A program made the translations under genes and the position numbers. 64,000 nucleotides of DNA from the NCBI GenBank assembly GCA_045546695.1, contig JAZQDE010000049.1, forward strand, positions 1 through 64,000, in the 5' to 3' direction. Of this stretch, positions 27,603 to 36,613 are shown piece after piece. The notes beneath the pieces were generated by a model, which worked only from the letters and a program-made list of their open reading frames with translations, was not told the DNA's origin and ran no database searches. Each line of letters begins with the position of its first letter. Position 1 is the stretch's first letter. Source of the DNA: SIG424 sp045546695. Its GTDB lineage: Bacteria; Bacillota; Clostridia; UBA1212; UBA1255.

Positions 27603-30600
27603 TTAATCTTCCTTAAGACTATGGAGACATGAACCAATACTCGGATCAGGACCATCGGCCAGGATATCCCAATATTGTTCTTGTTTACGTCTCATCTCTT
27701 TATCTATCTCACGGATAGCATCTTCGAGAGCAACTCTTGCACTCTGTCCCTGCAATACTGTCTGGTTAAGAGCTGTAAGCAAGTACCTTGATGTGTAGTA
27801 GTCACCAAGAGTCTGAGGAGTCTCTTTGATCCAATCCCACTGAGCATTGATAACTTCGAGTTCTTCTGCTGTATAAGGTAATTCCTGTACAGCATTCTTG
27901 TTCGCAGAATTCCATCTGCCGGCAACACCGAATGTAGCTTCGATTTCTCTGCCATATTCTGCCTGGACGTCGTCAGAAGCCCACCACTGCATGAATACCC
28001 ATGAAGCTTCTTTTGTCTTTTCAAAATCAGGTCTTTCGTGATTGTTGATCATAATCGAACATGTAGCAACAGCGTTCATTGATCTGTCAATTACTACCTC
28101 ACCTGCTTCGTTGAGTTTAGCCTGTCCGGGAACCGGCTTCATAGCCCATTTACCTTCAAGCTCAGGAGCTGCGTAATTGAGCTGACAATAGAAGCCCATA
28201 TCACCGATACCAATCGGCATCTCACCTGATTTAAATCTCATATAGAAGTTTGCAGCGTAAACGAAATTGTACTGTAAATAGAGGTTACAATATTCAATAA
28301 ATCCATCATAAGCTGCCTGCGTACCAAGAGCAGATGTCATACCATGTTCATCATAGAATGTACCACCGTGCTGGTAGAGGAATGGTGTGTAGCCACCTAC
28401 ACCATAGTTATAACAGAAATCGTAACCTGAGTTTGTAAGAATCGGAATAATATCATATACGTCTTCCCATGTATCAGGAGCAACGATTCCTAATTCTTCA
28501 AATATATCAGTTCTGTAGAAAAGTGCTGACCAACCCTGTGTCTCCGGGAAACCATAACAGTGATCCTTGAAGTTGATAGGTTTGAATACTTCTTCATAAT
28601 ATGAAGATGCCTTAAGGTCATCAAATCCGAGGTATGCCTCGCCGTTGAACTCGCCTGATTCAAATGTATCAAGCGGAACAAGCGCATCTCTTACAGCGTA
28701 TTCAAACGGAGTACCTACACCGATTGATATAGCAACATCAGGAGCAGTACCTGCAACATAACGTGGCATGATAAGACCTTCAGAAGCACCTGCAACCATG
28801 TTGAGGTTTACCTTGATACCATATCTTGAAGTAAAGTCTTCACCAATCATGTTCTCGAGAATTGTAACATACTCTCTGGCACGTGATACATATACGGTAA
28901 TCTCTGTGTCAGCATCTGATGCGCCTTCTCTCAGACCATAGTTAGAATATTTTTCTGTATCGAATGAATCAAAGAATCTTACAACACCAACTTTAAGATT
29001 CTGCCAACCTGAGCTGACTGTACCCGGATAATCATATCCATCTGTACAAAGAACCATGTAGTCAGCAGTCATAGGCTGATCTTTGATTGATGAAAGTGTC
29101 GTACTGAGACCTGAAAGAGCATTGTTGATATCGTTAAGAGATGTAGGAATCTTTTCCAGATCTTCTTCGAACTTTTCAAAGAGCTCCTCTGCAACCTGAA
29201 TTGCTGATGCGTAAGACGGTACCTTATTACCATTCAGAGCAAGAATCTCTTTATATGTCTCAGCAAAAAGCTCCTTGTATGTAACAACGTCATCCTGGAT
29301 AGAAGGAATGTACTTCTGCAAATCCCAGTCACGGTTTGCATCAACAATATAGCCACCCGAGCTTGAACGTGTAGAAGCAGTAATCTTTACGATCTTGTTG
29401 ATAAGAGTTGAAATTGAATCCATTGACTCTTCAAGTGCTACAAGAGCATGTCTGAGTGGACCAACCTTATTTGTAATAGTAATCGTATGTGTGCCTGCTT
29501 CAAGATAGAACATGTAAGGATTCTGGTTTGCATCACAAAGAGAAGTAGCAATCCAGCCATCTGAGTATGGGAAGCAATATTCCTTCATCTCTTCAAAAGG
29601 AATCTCGCCGTCAATCTTAATTTCTCTGTAGCATGCAACATATGTGAGTTGTGACTTGTATCTGAAACCGATCTCGTACCAGCCTGTCTCAGGAACCTCA
29701 AATGACCATTGAGCCATGTCGCCACCTGTATTCCAGTTGTCACCGCCGAAGATATTGTAAAGTGTCACTTTATAAGGAGATGCATTAACGTCAGAAGATG
29801 TGCAATAGTTGCCATCTGTTTCCATACGTGTACTGATACTTGTGACAAAGTCAGCAACCTCAAGTTCAGTCTTGATGATGCCACCCTTATAGATAGCGCC
29901 TTCGCTGAAGCCGTTTGCTGTCTTGTAATCTTCGTATGAACCAATAACAGGAGGTGCTACAAAGCTGATACCATTGATAACACCGGGTTCTCTGTCAAAT
30001 GTCATGGTGACAATATGTGTACCCTCTGTCATATAGAATCTGTAAGGATCCTTATAAAGGCCATCAGGGTTTGTCATAATCTGACTGTTCTGCTTATAAA
30101 GAATCATTGTCTTACCACGGATCTGGTTGCCTACGATATCTTTGTTGTTAGCGTAGTCAGTATCATAGAATGTATATGTACGCTTGAGTGACAGGTTACT
30201 TGCTTCAGCAAAAGGATATTTCTCATCAATTGTCAATGAAACAAGCATGTCAGCATACTTTCCACTCAAAAGATAATAATCGAGGTTCAATGAATACAAT
30301 GCCGATTCAGGAATTGTAACCTCGAATGTAATAGTAGTCTTGCCTGTAGAAGCGTACAAGCCATCTTCGATGTCCGTAACGGTAACTTCTTCGTCCTTGG
30401 ATGGATCTGTATATTTAAAGCCATCTTTGAACTTATCTACTTGTGAAAACAGCTTTAATGCTTCGGACGCATCATCACCCTCGACAACAACAGCGCTGTC
30501 GGGATTGCCTGTCTCATAAATAGTAAGATTACCATTAGCGTCAGTTGAGAAATCAAGACTGATATCCTCACCTTCGTAATACTTGTAACCCTTCGTTGCA

Positions 30601-30821
30601 TATTTGCTGAGTACCTTACCGTACTCCAGCAAACTGTTATCAAGTCTGTCTTCGTTAGTTATAAACGGATTGAAATCCATCTCATCATAATTCTCATAAG
30701 CAAATTGCTGCGCACCGGGTTCTTTGGTGAGAGAATTTACTACGAGGACTGCGATGAGAATAACAAGAAGACCGGCTACGACCGATAACTGAATAATTCT
30801 CTTCTTCTTCTTTTTATTCAT
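27603..30821 (-). CDS. Giant membrane-anchored solute-binding protein with carbohydrate-binding-like domains
   Basis: About 1072 residues, more than twice a usual binding protein. A lysine-rich start and one transmembrane helix (about 10-30) anchor it instead of a lipobox. Two beta-sandwich modules follow (about 115-310 and 330-470). Each contains a strand pattern like WSFEVPETGWYEIGFRYKS and YMFYLEAGTHTITITN, as in carbohydrate-binding modules. A helical linker (about 470-600) leads to a family-1 solute-binding domain (about 625-1050) with SRYGIKVNLNMVAGASEG, DTWEDVYDIIPILTNSGYDF and YQHGGTFYDEHG. The ATG at 30821 has GGAAGG eight bases upstream. It is the first gene of the sugar locus, directly after a consensus promoter. 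Confidence 0.8.
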   Translation of the reverse strand: MNKKKKKRIIQLSVVAGLLVILIAVLVVNSLTKEPGAQQFAYENYDEMDFNPFITNEDRLDNSLLEYGKVLSKYATKGYKYYEGEDISLDFSTDANGNLTIYETGNPDSAVVVEGDDASEALKLFSQVDKFKDGFKYTDPSKDEEVTVTDIEDGLYASTGKTTITFEVTIPESALYSLNLDYYLLSGKYADMLVSLTIDEKYPFAEASNLSLKRTYTFYDTDYANNKDIVGNQIRGKTMILYKQNSQIMTNPDGLYKDPYRFYMTEGTHIVTMTFDREPGVINGISFVAPPVIGSYEDYKTANGFSEGAIYKGGIIKTELEVADFVTSISTRMETDGNYCTSSDVNASPYKVTLYNIFGGDNWNTGGDMAQWSFEVPETGWYEIGFRYKSQLTYVACYREIKIDGEIPFEEMKEYCFPYSDGWIATSLCDANQNPYMFYLEAGTHTITITNKVGPLRHALVALEESMDSISTLINKIVKITASTRSSSGGYIVDANRDWDLQKYIPSIQDDVVTYKELFAETYKEILALNGNKVPSYASAIQVAEELFEKFEEDLEKIPTSLNDINNALSGLSTTLSSIKDQPMTADYMVLCTDGYDYPGTVSSGWQNLKVGVVRFFDSFDTEKYSNYGLREGASDADTEITVYVSRAREYVTILENMIGEDFTSRYGIKVNLNMVAGASEGLIMPRYVAGTAPDVAISIGVGTPFEYAVRDALVPLDTFESGEFNGEAYLGFDDLKASSYYEEVFKPINFKDHCYGFPETQGWSALFYRTDIFEELGIVAPDTWEDVYDIIPILTNSGYDFCYNYGVGGYTPFLYQHGGTFYDEHGMTSALGTQAAYDGFIEYCNLYLQYNFVYAANFYMRFKSGEMPIGIGDMGFYCQLNYAAPELEGKWAMKPVPGQAKLNEAGEVVIDRSMNAVATCSIMINNHERPDFEKTKEASWVFMQWWASDDVQAEYGREIEATFGVAGRWNSANKNAVQELPYTAEELEVINAQWDWIKETPQTLGDYYTSRYLLTALNQTVLQGQSARVALEDAIREIDKEMRRKQEQYWDILADGPDPSIGSCLHSLKED

Positions 30822-30885
30822 ACGCTCAACCTTCCATATTGTAGATTGTGAAACGATTATTAACTCAAAACATAACACAAAATAC

Positions 30886-30904
30886 GCCCAAGTCAGATTT
30901 GGGC
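30886..30904 (-). other. Hairpin at the 5' end of the sugar-operon leader RNA
   Basis: Stem GCCCAA / TTGGGC with a seven-base loop, about 10 bases after the predicted transcription start and about 65 bases before the first start codon. It could stabilise the long mRNA. There is no good T run, so it is a weak terminator at best. Confidence 0.5.
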
Positions 30905-30919
30905 AAACTTAACAAAATG

Positions 30920-30948
30920 ATTATATAGATTTTATGCAACAGTGTCAA
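30920..30948 (-). promoter_or_regulatory. Consensus promoter of the sugar-transport operon
   Basis: Minus strand TTGACA (30948-30943), a 17-nt spacer, TATAAT (30925-30920): a perfect sigma-A consensus. An inverted repeat ACAGT / ACTGT (30939-30952, four-base centre) is centred on the -35 box and could be an operator that tempers such a strong promoter. Confidence 0.85.
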
Positions 30949-30977
30949 CTGTAACCTTTTTATTTTTTAAGATATTT

Positions 30978-32414
30978 TTATTTTTGGGAAAGCAAATTTA
31001 CAATTTCTTTATATTTCCTGCCGCGCTCTTCAAAATTTCTGAAAAGGTCGAAACTGGTGCTTGCAGGAGACAGCAAAACTATGTCTCCCTCGCCCGCTGC
31101 TTCATACGCGCAGGCAACAGCGTCAGGATAATTGTCTTTTTTGATTATAGTGATATTATGACCGGGATTTGCAAGCAAAATAGCATCCTCGATAGCCTTT
31201 GAAGTCGGTCCTACAAGAACAAGAACCTTGACTTTTTCACAGATAGCAGGACCAATCTCATCGTAAGAGATTCCCTTATCTTTGCCACCGGCGATCATAA
31301 TTATTTTCTGATTGAATACTGATAAAGTAGATATCGTACGTTTGGGACTACTGTCTATAGAACTGTTATAGAAGCTGACGCCACTGACTTTGCGGACAAA
31401 TTCAAGGCGATGTTCAACCCCGCGAAAAGCATCGGTTGCCTTAATAATATCGTCTATATCAGCTTCATCCTTGACAGCACACATAGCAGCAAGGAAATTT
31501 TCGACGTTGAAAAAACCGGGAATACGGATATGAGCACGCTCCATTTTCAGGGATTTTTTATCATCCTTATAGCATAAAACAGTGCCATTTTCTGTAAGAA
31601 GCGCATTTCCGGCAGCAAAATCAGGCACTATATCAGTTTTTGCGGAAAAATAAGATACATTTTCCCTTCTGTCGCCCAGAAGACGGACTGACATCTCGTC
31701 TGTAGCATTCATAATAATGCGACCTTCCTTATTCTGGAAAGCAAAAATACTTTTTTTTGCAAACGCATACTCGTTATAACTCTTGTGTACGTCAAGATGG
31801 TTCGGGGACAGATTGGTAATAACTGCCACGTCCGTGCTTATTTTCATATCCATAAGCTGGAAGCTGCTGAGCTCCAGTACAATTCTGTCCTGAGGCTTAA
31901 TCTGCGGAAGAACGTCAATAAGCGGAATACCGATATTTCCTCCGAGCCAGATCCTGGTATCTGTATCCTCATAATGAGCTGCCAGAAATTTACTGATAAG
32001 CGTTGTTGTAGTGGTCTTGCCGTCGCTACCTGTGACACCGTATGTTTTGCAAGGAGCGAGCTGTAGCACAGTCTCTACTTCTGATGTCAGAATAGCACCT
32101 TTTGCTACACACTGAGCTATCTCTGGTGTGTCAAAACGGACAATCGGAGAACGGAAAATAATGTCATATCCGCCTTCAACCATGTGGTTAAGGTAACCTT
32201 CCCCATAATAATAATCACGCACACTGCCGGCAGATACCAGCTTTTCACAGGAATCGATAAATCCCTGAGCCGTTGTCTTGTCAAAAATACTTATATTGTA
32301 CGCTCCACAATCATTCAAAAAGCGTATTAAAGCTTGATTGCTGATACCGAGACCGATAACAGCAATCTTTTTATTACATATAAATTCTTTGTATTCTGAC
32401 AGGTTTGTGATCAT
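30978..32414 (-). CDS. murD: UDP-N-acetylmuramoyl-L-alanine--D-glutamate ligase
   Basis: Cytoplasmic Mur ligase that adds D-glutamate to the peptidoglycan precursor. The N-terminal Rossmann part (KIAVIGLGISNQALIRFL) is followed by the ATP motif GVTGSDGKTTTTTLI, the central NLSPNHLDVH, and the C-terminal IMIAGGKDKG and VLLSPASTSFDLF. About 478 residues is slightly long but normal. A frame starting at 32486 would add 24 residues inside lysC; the ATG at 32414 with AAGGT upstream is preferred. It is unusual as the last gene of a thrC-hom-lysC unit, ten bases after lysC. Confidence 0.93.
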   Translation of the reverse strand: MITNLSEYKEFICNKKIAVIGLGISNQALIRFLNDCGAYNISIFDKTTAQGFIDSCEKLVSAGSVRDYYYGEGYLNHMVEGGYDIIFRSPIVRFDTPEIAQCVAKGAILTSEVETVLQLAPCKTYGVTGSDGKTTTTTLISKFLAAHYEDTDTRIWLGGNIGIPLIDVLPQIKPQDRIVLELSSFQLMDMKISTDVAVITNLSPNHLDVHKSYNEYAFAKKSIFAFQNKEGRIIMNATDEMSVRLLGDRRENVSYFSAKTDIVPDFAAGNALLTENGTVLCYKDDKKSLKMERAHIRIPGFFNVENFLAAMCAVKDEADIDDIIKATDAFRGVEHRLEFVRKVSGVSFYNSSIDSSPKRTISTLSVFNQKIIMIAGGKDKGISYDEIGPAICEKVKVLVLVGPTSKAIEDAILLANPGHNITIIKKDNYPDAVACAYEAAGEGDIVLLSPASTSFDLFRNFEERGRKYKEIVNLLSQK

Positions 32415-32424
32415 TTTGAGTACC

Positions 32425-33780
32425 TTATTCGAAAAATTCGTTATACAGGGCAACGACAGCTGCCTTGGCATCCTTTTCCTCAACACCGAACATGATGCTG
32501 ACTTCAGAAGAGCCCTGGTTAATCATTTTGATGTTGATGTCTGAGCGTGAAAAAGCGGCCGTAGCTCTTGTGGCTACTCCTACGCTCTTTGTCATACCTC
32601 TACCTACCAGCATGACGATTGCCTGATTCTTTTCAACAACAACACTGTCAACAGCCAGAACAGTCTTAATCTCCTCTACCATCTTCTCAAGAATACCATT
32701 TGCGCAATGTTTTTCTCTTACAATAATAGAAATACTGTCCATTCCTGAAGGCATATGCTCGAAAGGAACGTTATTTTCTTCCAGAATCTGGAGAAGCTTG
32801 CGACCAAAACCAATCTCACGGTTCATCATATATTTATGAACGTGAACTGTTATAAATCCCTTGTCTGCAGCTATACCTACAACAGGAAGTGTCGGCTTCG
32901 GAGCTATGCTGCTCGGAACAATCATCGTACCTTTTGCATCAGGATTGTTTGTGTTGCGGATATTTACAGGGATTCCCACTTTATAAACGGGAGCAAGTGC
33001 CTCTTCGTGGAGCACGCTGAAACCTGCGTAAGAAAGCTCTTGCATCTCTTCGTATGTGAAAAGCGGTATCGGGAACGGATTGTTAATGAGATTCGGGTTT
33101 GCAGCGTAAACAAAATCTACGTCTGTAAAATTCTCATATACAGATGCTTTGATAGCAGCCGCAAGAATACCACCTGTAACATCTGAGCCGCCACGTGAAA
33201 AAGTAACAACCTCTCCTTTTTCTGAATAACCGAAAAAGCCGGGGAAAATCATGATTGTATCGCGTTTTGCAAGCTCGCTGAGTTTATCATAAGATGAAGG
33301 CAGTACCTGAGCATTACCAAATTCTTCCGTAAGAATCATGCCGGCATCCTGAGGATTTACATACTCTGCATTTACTCCCCTGCTTTGCAGGTAGCAAGCA
33401 ATAAGCTTTGCGTTGTTGTCTTCGCCTGCAGCTTTGAGCAGGTCAACAAATTTGCCATAGTTTTCTGTCTTAGTATTAATGCGAGCTGTGAGGTCATCTT
33501 TGATGAGATTTACAATCTCATTATCAAGACCGAGGCTACGTGAGATACTTGCATATCTTTCTACTATCTCATCAAGGATAGCTTCTGTATTTTCACCATT
33601 GTAGCTTGCTTCTGCAAGAGAAATGAGCATATCTGTTACTTTTTTATCATCACTGTAACGCTTGCCGGGTGCCGAAACAACAACAAGTCGTCTTTCGTCG
33701 TCTGATAAAATAATCTTGCATACTTTTTTTATTTGTTTTGCGTCAGCAAGAGAGCTGCCGCCGAATTTTATAACTTTCAT
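32425..33780 (-). CDS. lysC: Aspartate kinase
   Basis: Phosphorylates aspartate, the entry step to lysine, threonine and methionine. The N-terminus KVIKFGGSSLADAKQIKKV holds the ATP-site lysine and glycines; FSRGGSDVTGGILAAA is the second kinase motif. Two C-terminal ACT domains (KGFITVHVHKYMMNREIGFG and VGRGMTKSVGVATRATAAFS) give allosteric control. About 451 residues with both ACT domains is the class-III-like monofunctional form. I start at the ATG (33780) after GGTAAG rather than nine codons upstream. Placement after hom suggests it serves threonine/homoserine, but feedback specificity cannot be read. Confidence 0.93.
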   Translation of the reverse strand: MKVIKFGGSSLADAKQIKKVCKIILSDDERRLVVVSAPGKRYSDDKKVTDMLISLAEASYNGENTEAILDEIVERYASISRSLGLDNEIVNLIKDDLTARINTKTENYGKFVDLLKAAGEDNNAKLIACYLQSRGVNAEYVNPQDAGMILTEEFGNAQVLPSSYDKLSELAKRDTIMIFPGFFGYSEKGEVVTFSRGGSDVTGGILAAAIKASVYENFTDVDFVYAANPNLINNPFPIPLFTYEEMQELSYAGFSVLHEEALAPVYKVGIPVNIRNTNNPDAKGTMIVPSSIAPKPTLPVVGIAADKGFITVHVHKYMMNREIGFGRKLLQILEENNVPFEHMPSGMDSISIIVREKHCANGILEKMVEEIKTVLAVDSVVVEKNQAIVMLVGRGMTKSVGVATRATAAFSRSDINIKMINQGSSEVSIMFGVEEKDAKAAVVALYNEFFE

Positions 33781-33799
33781 TTTTCTTACCACCAAATGC

Positions 33800-35053
33800 T
33801 TATTCAATTACTTTTAATTTATATTCTGCTTTAGCGCCTGTGATGTCACAGAAAGCAGCCAGTTTTGTTTCAAAATCAGCAGCTGTGCATTTATCTGTGA
33901 TGAATGCCGCAATCTTGTTGTCCGAAAGTGAAGCGCCGAGGAATGATGCATTTTCACCGAAGCATTTTATAACGGCTACCTTGAGCTCATCGCTTTCGCA
34001 GTCGTGATTCTCAACAGAGATACGAACGTAATATTTGTTCTGAGCTTCGCTGTCTTCAATAACAACGGCGTTTGCAGATACAAAGCCCGGAAGTGCTTGC
34101 TTGCATGCGTCTGTGAGTACATCGATGATATCGCCTACTACTGCACTTGCTGTCGGGTGCTTGCCTGCGCCCTGACCATACATAAGTGTATCACCTGTGT
34201 AAGAGCCTTTAACGAGAACAGCATTGTAAACTGAGTTTACAGCCGCGAGCATATTTGTCTTTGGAACGAGCTTTGGCTCTACGCTGATTGTAACTCCCTT
34301 GTCAGTATTGCGGCTGCCGGCGATAAGCTTGATTGCGTAACCTGCGCCTGCGGCAAATTCGTGGTCATCATAAATAACGTCTCTGATACCCATGCATTTT
34401 ACGTCTTTGTAATCAACAAACTTGTTGTATGATATTGATGAAAGAATTGCAATCTTGCGGGCTGCATCGAAGCCATCAACGTCAGCAGACGGATTTGCCT
34501 CGGCATAACCTGCTGCCTGTGCATTTTTGAGTGCAACATCAAACGAGAGTCTGTCCTGATACATGCATGTGAGAATATAGTTTGTGGTACCATTAAGAAT
34601 ACCATTTATTTCATAGATATCGTTTGAAGCAAGGCAGAGATTGAGCGGACGGATAATCGGAATACCGCCACCTGCGCTGGCCTCATAAAGGAATCTTACG
34701 TTATTTTCATCAGCAAGAAGTGTCAGCTCAGTACCAACTGCAGCTACAACTTCTTTGTTTGACGTAACAACGTGGCGTCCTGATTTAAGAGCGCGTCTGC
34801 AGAAGTCAGCTGCAAGGTCAAGACCACCGATAGTCACAACGATAAGCTTAATCTCGTCATCGCCAAACACAACTTCCTTGTCGTTTGTATAATAAGGCTC
34901 GTATTTTGTGCCTGTCATATCCCTGATATCAAGAACGTATTTTAATGAAATATCTTTGTGAAAACGCTCTGAAAGCGCTTTGCTCTTGTCGATTAATATA
35001 TCAGCAACGCCTGAACCTACAACGCCGCCTCCTAAAATAGCTATTTTGAACAA
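33800..35053 (-). CDS. hom: Homoserine dehydrogenase
   Basis: Reduces aspartate semialdehyde to homoserine. The N-terminal Rossmann motif ILGGGVVGSGVADIL, then VTSNKEVVAAVG, the active-site region YEASAGGGIPIIRPL, NGTTNYILTCM, and YAEANPSADVDGFDAARK are all characteristic. A C-terminal ACT-like domain (about 340-417) indicates threonine feedback. The start is TTG, with AGAGG about ten bases upstream and an in-frame TGA two codons before; no ATG is available. It overlaps thrC by 13 bases. Confidence 0.95.
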   Translation of the reverse strand: MFKIAILGGGVVGSGVADILIDKSKALSERFHKDISLKYVLDIRDMTGTKYEPYYTNDKEVVFGDDEIKLIVVTIGGLDLAADFCRRALKSGRHVVTSNKEVVAAVGTELTLLADENNVRFLYEASAGGGIPIIRPLNLCLASNDIYEINGILNGTTNYILTCMYQDRLSFDVALKNAQAAGYAEANPSADVDGFDAARKIAILSSISYNKFVDYKDVKCMGIRDVIYDDHEFAAGAGYAIKLIAGSRNTDKGVTISVEPKLVPKTNMLAAVNSVYNAVLVKGSYTGDTLMYGQGAGKHPTASAVVGDIIDVLTDACKQALPGFVSANAVVIEDSEAQNKYYVRISVENHDCESDELKVAVIKCFGENASFLGASLSDNKIAAFITDKCTAADFETKLAAFCDITGAKAEYKLKVIE

Positions 35054-36522
35054 AACTCATCTACCTCTTTCATCATGTCATTTTTGCTGCATACCTTATC
35101 ATGCAGAATCTTTTTTTTATCAAGGTCTTTAAGCGGCCACGGTATCGGACTGCCTGTTTTTGTTGATAAATACTCAAGAATTTCAAATTCATTCATTGCC
35201 GCCGTGTCTTTTTCACCAAAGATGCTGTCTGAAACAGTCTTGTTGAACTTGAACGGACTTGCAGTGGATACTGTAACTGTCTTTGTGGTATCTCCTGTTG
35301 AGATAACATATTTGTCGTAAACGTCAAAGCCAACACTTGTGTGAGGATCAATCAGATAACCATATCTGTCATAAACTGATTTGATGGTCCTGATGCAGTC
35401 ATCCTCTGTAGCATATGAAGACCAGAAATGTGCTCCGATATTGTCCATTGTGCTCTTGTCTGCAGTATACACGCCATCTCTTTTGAGCGCAGTCATCATA
35501 TCTGTTACTGCCTGGCTGTCGCTACCTGTCATATCAAAGAGCAGACGCTCCAGATTAGATGATATGAGAATATCCATTGCAGGTGAAATAGTTTCCATAA
35601 ACTTTCTGTTAGCGTCGTACTTGCCTGTATTGATAAAGTCGGAAACTACGTTGTTGTCATTCGTAGCGCAGATAATTCTATTAATCGGCAGACCGCATTT
35701 TTTTGCATAATAGCAAGCAAGAATATTACCAAAATTACCTGTCGGCACTGTGAAATTAATCTTTGTACCGAAGGATATCGCGCCTTTTTTACACATAAGG
35801 AAGTATGCGTAAAAATAATATACAACCTGAGGAAGAAGTCTTCCTATATTAATAGAGTTTGCAGAAGACAAGCTATAGCCTCTTTGCTGCATTGCCTGTG
35901 AAAATTCGTAATTTGCAAAGATGTTCTTGACACCTGTCTGTGCGTCGTCGAAGTTACCTTCTACAGCAACAACCTTAAGGTTTGCACCCTCTTGTGTAAT
36001 CATCTGCTGTCTTTGCATCTGGCTGACGCCATGTGCAGGATAGAATACCATGAGCTTTATGCCGGGTACGTCTTTAAAGCCCTTGAGTGCAGCGCTGCCT
36101 GTATCTCCTGAAGTCGCAGTGAGAATCGCAATCTTGTCATGTCTGTTGCTCTTTGTGAGTGCAACTGACATAAACTCCGGCAGAATCTGCAGAGCCATGT
36201 CCTTAAATGCGGCTGTCGGACCATGCCACAGCTCAAGCACATTAAGATATCCGTTTACAGAAGTAAGCTTAACGTCCAAACCTGTGTACGCGTTATCAAC
36301 GCATCTTCTAATCTCTTCTTTTGTGAAATCTGTCGCATAGCGGCTGAAAATCTCGCAAGCCAGACTCTTGTAATCCATTGTAGAGAGTTCAGATAGCTGA
36401 AATGAATCGTACACGTAAAAATCATCCGGAATAAAAAGACCGCCATCAGGTGCAATACCTCTTAGTACTGCGTCTGAAAAGCTATATCCTTTGCTCATTC
36501 CCCTCGTGCTACCGAATGTCAT
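35041..36522 (-). CDS. thrC: Threonine synthase
   Basis: PLP enzyme converting O-phosphohomoserine to threonine. N-terminal GSTRGMSKGYSFSDAVLRG and APDGGLFIPDDFY are class-typical, WHGPTAAFKDMALQ carries the PLP lysine, and TSGDTGSAALKG binds the cofactor phosphate. About 493 residues matches the long (fungal/proteobacterial-like) threonine synthase. A GTG at 36531 overlaps the AGGTG ribosome site; the ATG at 36522 is preferred. No thrB gene is seen. It heads thrC-hom-lysC-murD from a clear promoter. Confidence 0.95.
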   Translation of the reverse strand: MTFGSTRGMSKGYSFSDAVLRGIAPDGGLFIPDDFYVYDSFQLSELSTMDYKSLACEIFSRYATDFTKEEIRRCVDNAYTGLDVKLTSVNGYLNVLELWHGPTAAFKDMALQILPEFMSVALTKSNRHDKIAILTATSGDTGSAALKGFKDVPGIKLMVFYPAHGVSQMQRQQMITQEGANLKVVAVEGNFDDAQTGVKNIFANYEFSQAMQQRGYSLSSANSINIGRLLPQVVYYFYAYFLMCKKGAISFGTKINFTVPTGNFGNILACYYAKKCGLPINRIICATNDNNVVSDFINTGKYDANRKFMETISPAMDILISSNLERLLFDMTGSDSQAVTDMMTALKRDGVYTADKSTMDNIGAHFWSSYATEDDCIRTIKSVYDRYGYLIDPHTSVGFDVYDKYVISTGDTTKTVTVSTASPFKFNKTVSDSIFGEKDTAAMNEFEILEYLSTKTGSPIPWPLKDLDKKKILHDKVCSKNDMMKEVDEFCSK

Positions 36523-36573
36523 ATTAATCACCTATTAAAGTATTTAATCATTAAAATAGTATAACAAACACAT

Positions 36574-36602
36574 ATAATACTGTTTGCATGGTGAAAAGTC
36601 AA
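36574..36602 (-). promoter_or_regulatory. Promoter of thrC-hom-lysC-murD
   Basis: Minus strand TTGACT (36602-36597), a 17-nt spacer, TATTAT (36579-36574). The leader is about 45 nt, too short for a leader peptide or riboswitch. Confidence 0.7.
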
Positions 36603-36613
36603 GAAATAAGATG

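Noticed and set aside
30841..30870. Catabolite-responsive (cre) site in the sugar operon leader
   Set aside because: The segment TGAAACGATTATTA has CG near the right place, but the flanks do not fit the cre consensus on either strand.
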